Positions 5,120 through 5,162 of a stretch of DNA of 5,162 nt are shown in pieces; positions within the stretch are counted from its first letter, which is position 1; every line of letters starts with the position of its first letter. The DNA comes from Smithellaceae bacterium. Its GTDB lineage: Bacteria > Desulfobacterota > Syntrophia > Syntrophales > Smithellaceae. A program made the position numbers and the translations under genes. Below the pieces are notes generated by a model. The model searched no databases, had not been told where the DNA came from, and was given only the letters and a program-made list of their open reading frames with translations. The stretch spans positions 1 through 5,162 of the forward strand of contig JAQVQT010000089.1 in assembly GCA_028701435.1 (NCBI GenBank), given 5' to 3'.

Positions 5120-5162
5120 ATGGCGGAAAGAGATTGGAATTTGGTGAAAGCATTTGTGGTTG
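5120..5162 (+). CDS. Start of an unidentified gene, cut by the right window edge
   Basis: An ATG at 5120 opens a frame MAERDWNLVKAFVV that runs off the window. GGAGGTGA (5108-5115) gives a strong ribosome binding site 7 nt upstream, so the start is convincing. It has no signal peptide at the very N-terminus. Fourteen residues do not allow a family assignment. It lies 220 bp after the lipoprotein terminator and must have its own promoter in 4899-5107. The AT-rich stretch around 5068-5106 (with TATGTT at 5075-5080) is the likeliest site, but no -35 box at proper spacing is convincing. Confidence 0.7.
   Translation, partial: MAERDWNLVKAFVV

Overview
The window looks like a chromosomal segment of a Gram-negative, moderately GC-rich bacterium. 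The gene set suggests a deltaproteobacterium (Desulfobacterota, for example a Syntrophus/Smithella-like lineage): a YjeT-type DUF2065 protein, a full-length two-domain MazG, a short HyuA-like ATPase and a tiny Ala/Pro-rich lipoprotein. The taxon is an inference from gene style, not from a marker gene. No mobile element, tRNA, rRNA or CRISPR array is visible.

Positions 4471 down to 98 hold a compact five-gene operon on the minus strand. In order of transcription it encodes a hydantoinase/oxoprolinase-family (HyuA-like) ATPase of 557 aa, a histone-deacetylase-family Zn amidohydrolase with an added Cys4 tail (436 aa), a carboxymuconolactone-decarboxylase-family protein (131 aa), the nucleotide pyrophosphohydrolase MazG (263 aa) and a 61-aa DUF2065 membrane protein. 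The junctions are an 8-bp overlap and gaps of 14, 6 and 3 bp, so co-transcription and translational coupling are very likely. A further minus-strand reading frame may begin at 29 and run off the left edge.

Positions 4472-4610 form a divergent control region. A plus-strand promoter (TTGACA) and a minus-strand promoter (TTGTCA) share the same bases as their -35 boxes, back to back. The plus transcript begins with a 7-bp hairpin closed by a CTTG tetraloop, followed by a strong ribosome binding site and a 72-aa Ala/Pro/Glu-rich lipoprotein (4611-4829). That gene ends at a textbook intrinsic terminator (4859-4898).

Positions 4899-5107 hold no gene. They contain a near-perfect 28-nt REP-like palindrome and a short heptanucleotide tandem repeat. 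A new plus-strand gene with a strong ribosome binding site starts at 5120 and is cut by the window edge.

The first three operon genes are all enzyme-like: a lactam/amide-type ATPase, a deacetylase or amidohydrolase, and a CMD-fold protein. They could form a small catabolic or acyl-group-processing module that shares a transcript with housekeeping genes (MazG, DUF2065). The grouping is seen in the sequence; the joint function is inference.
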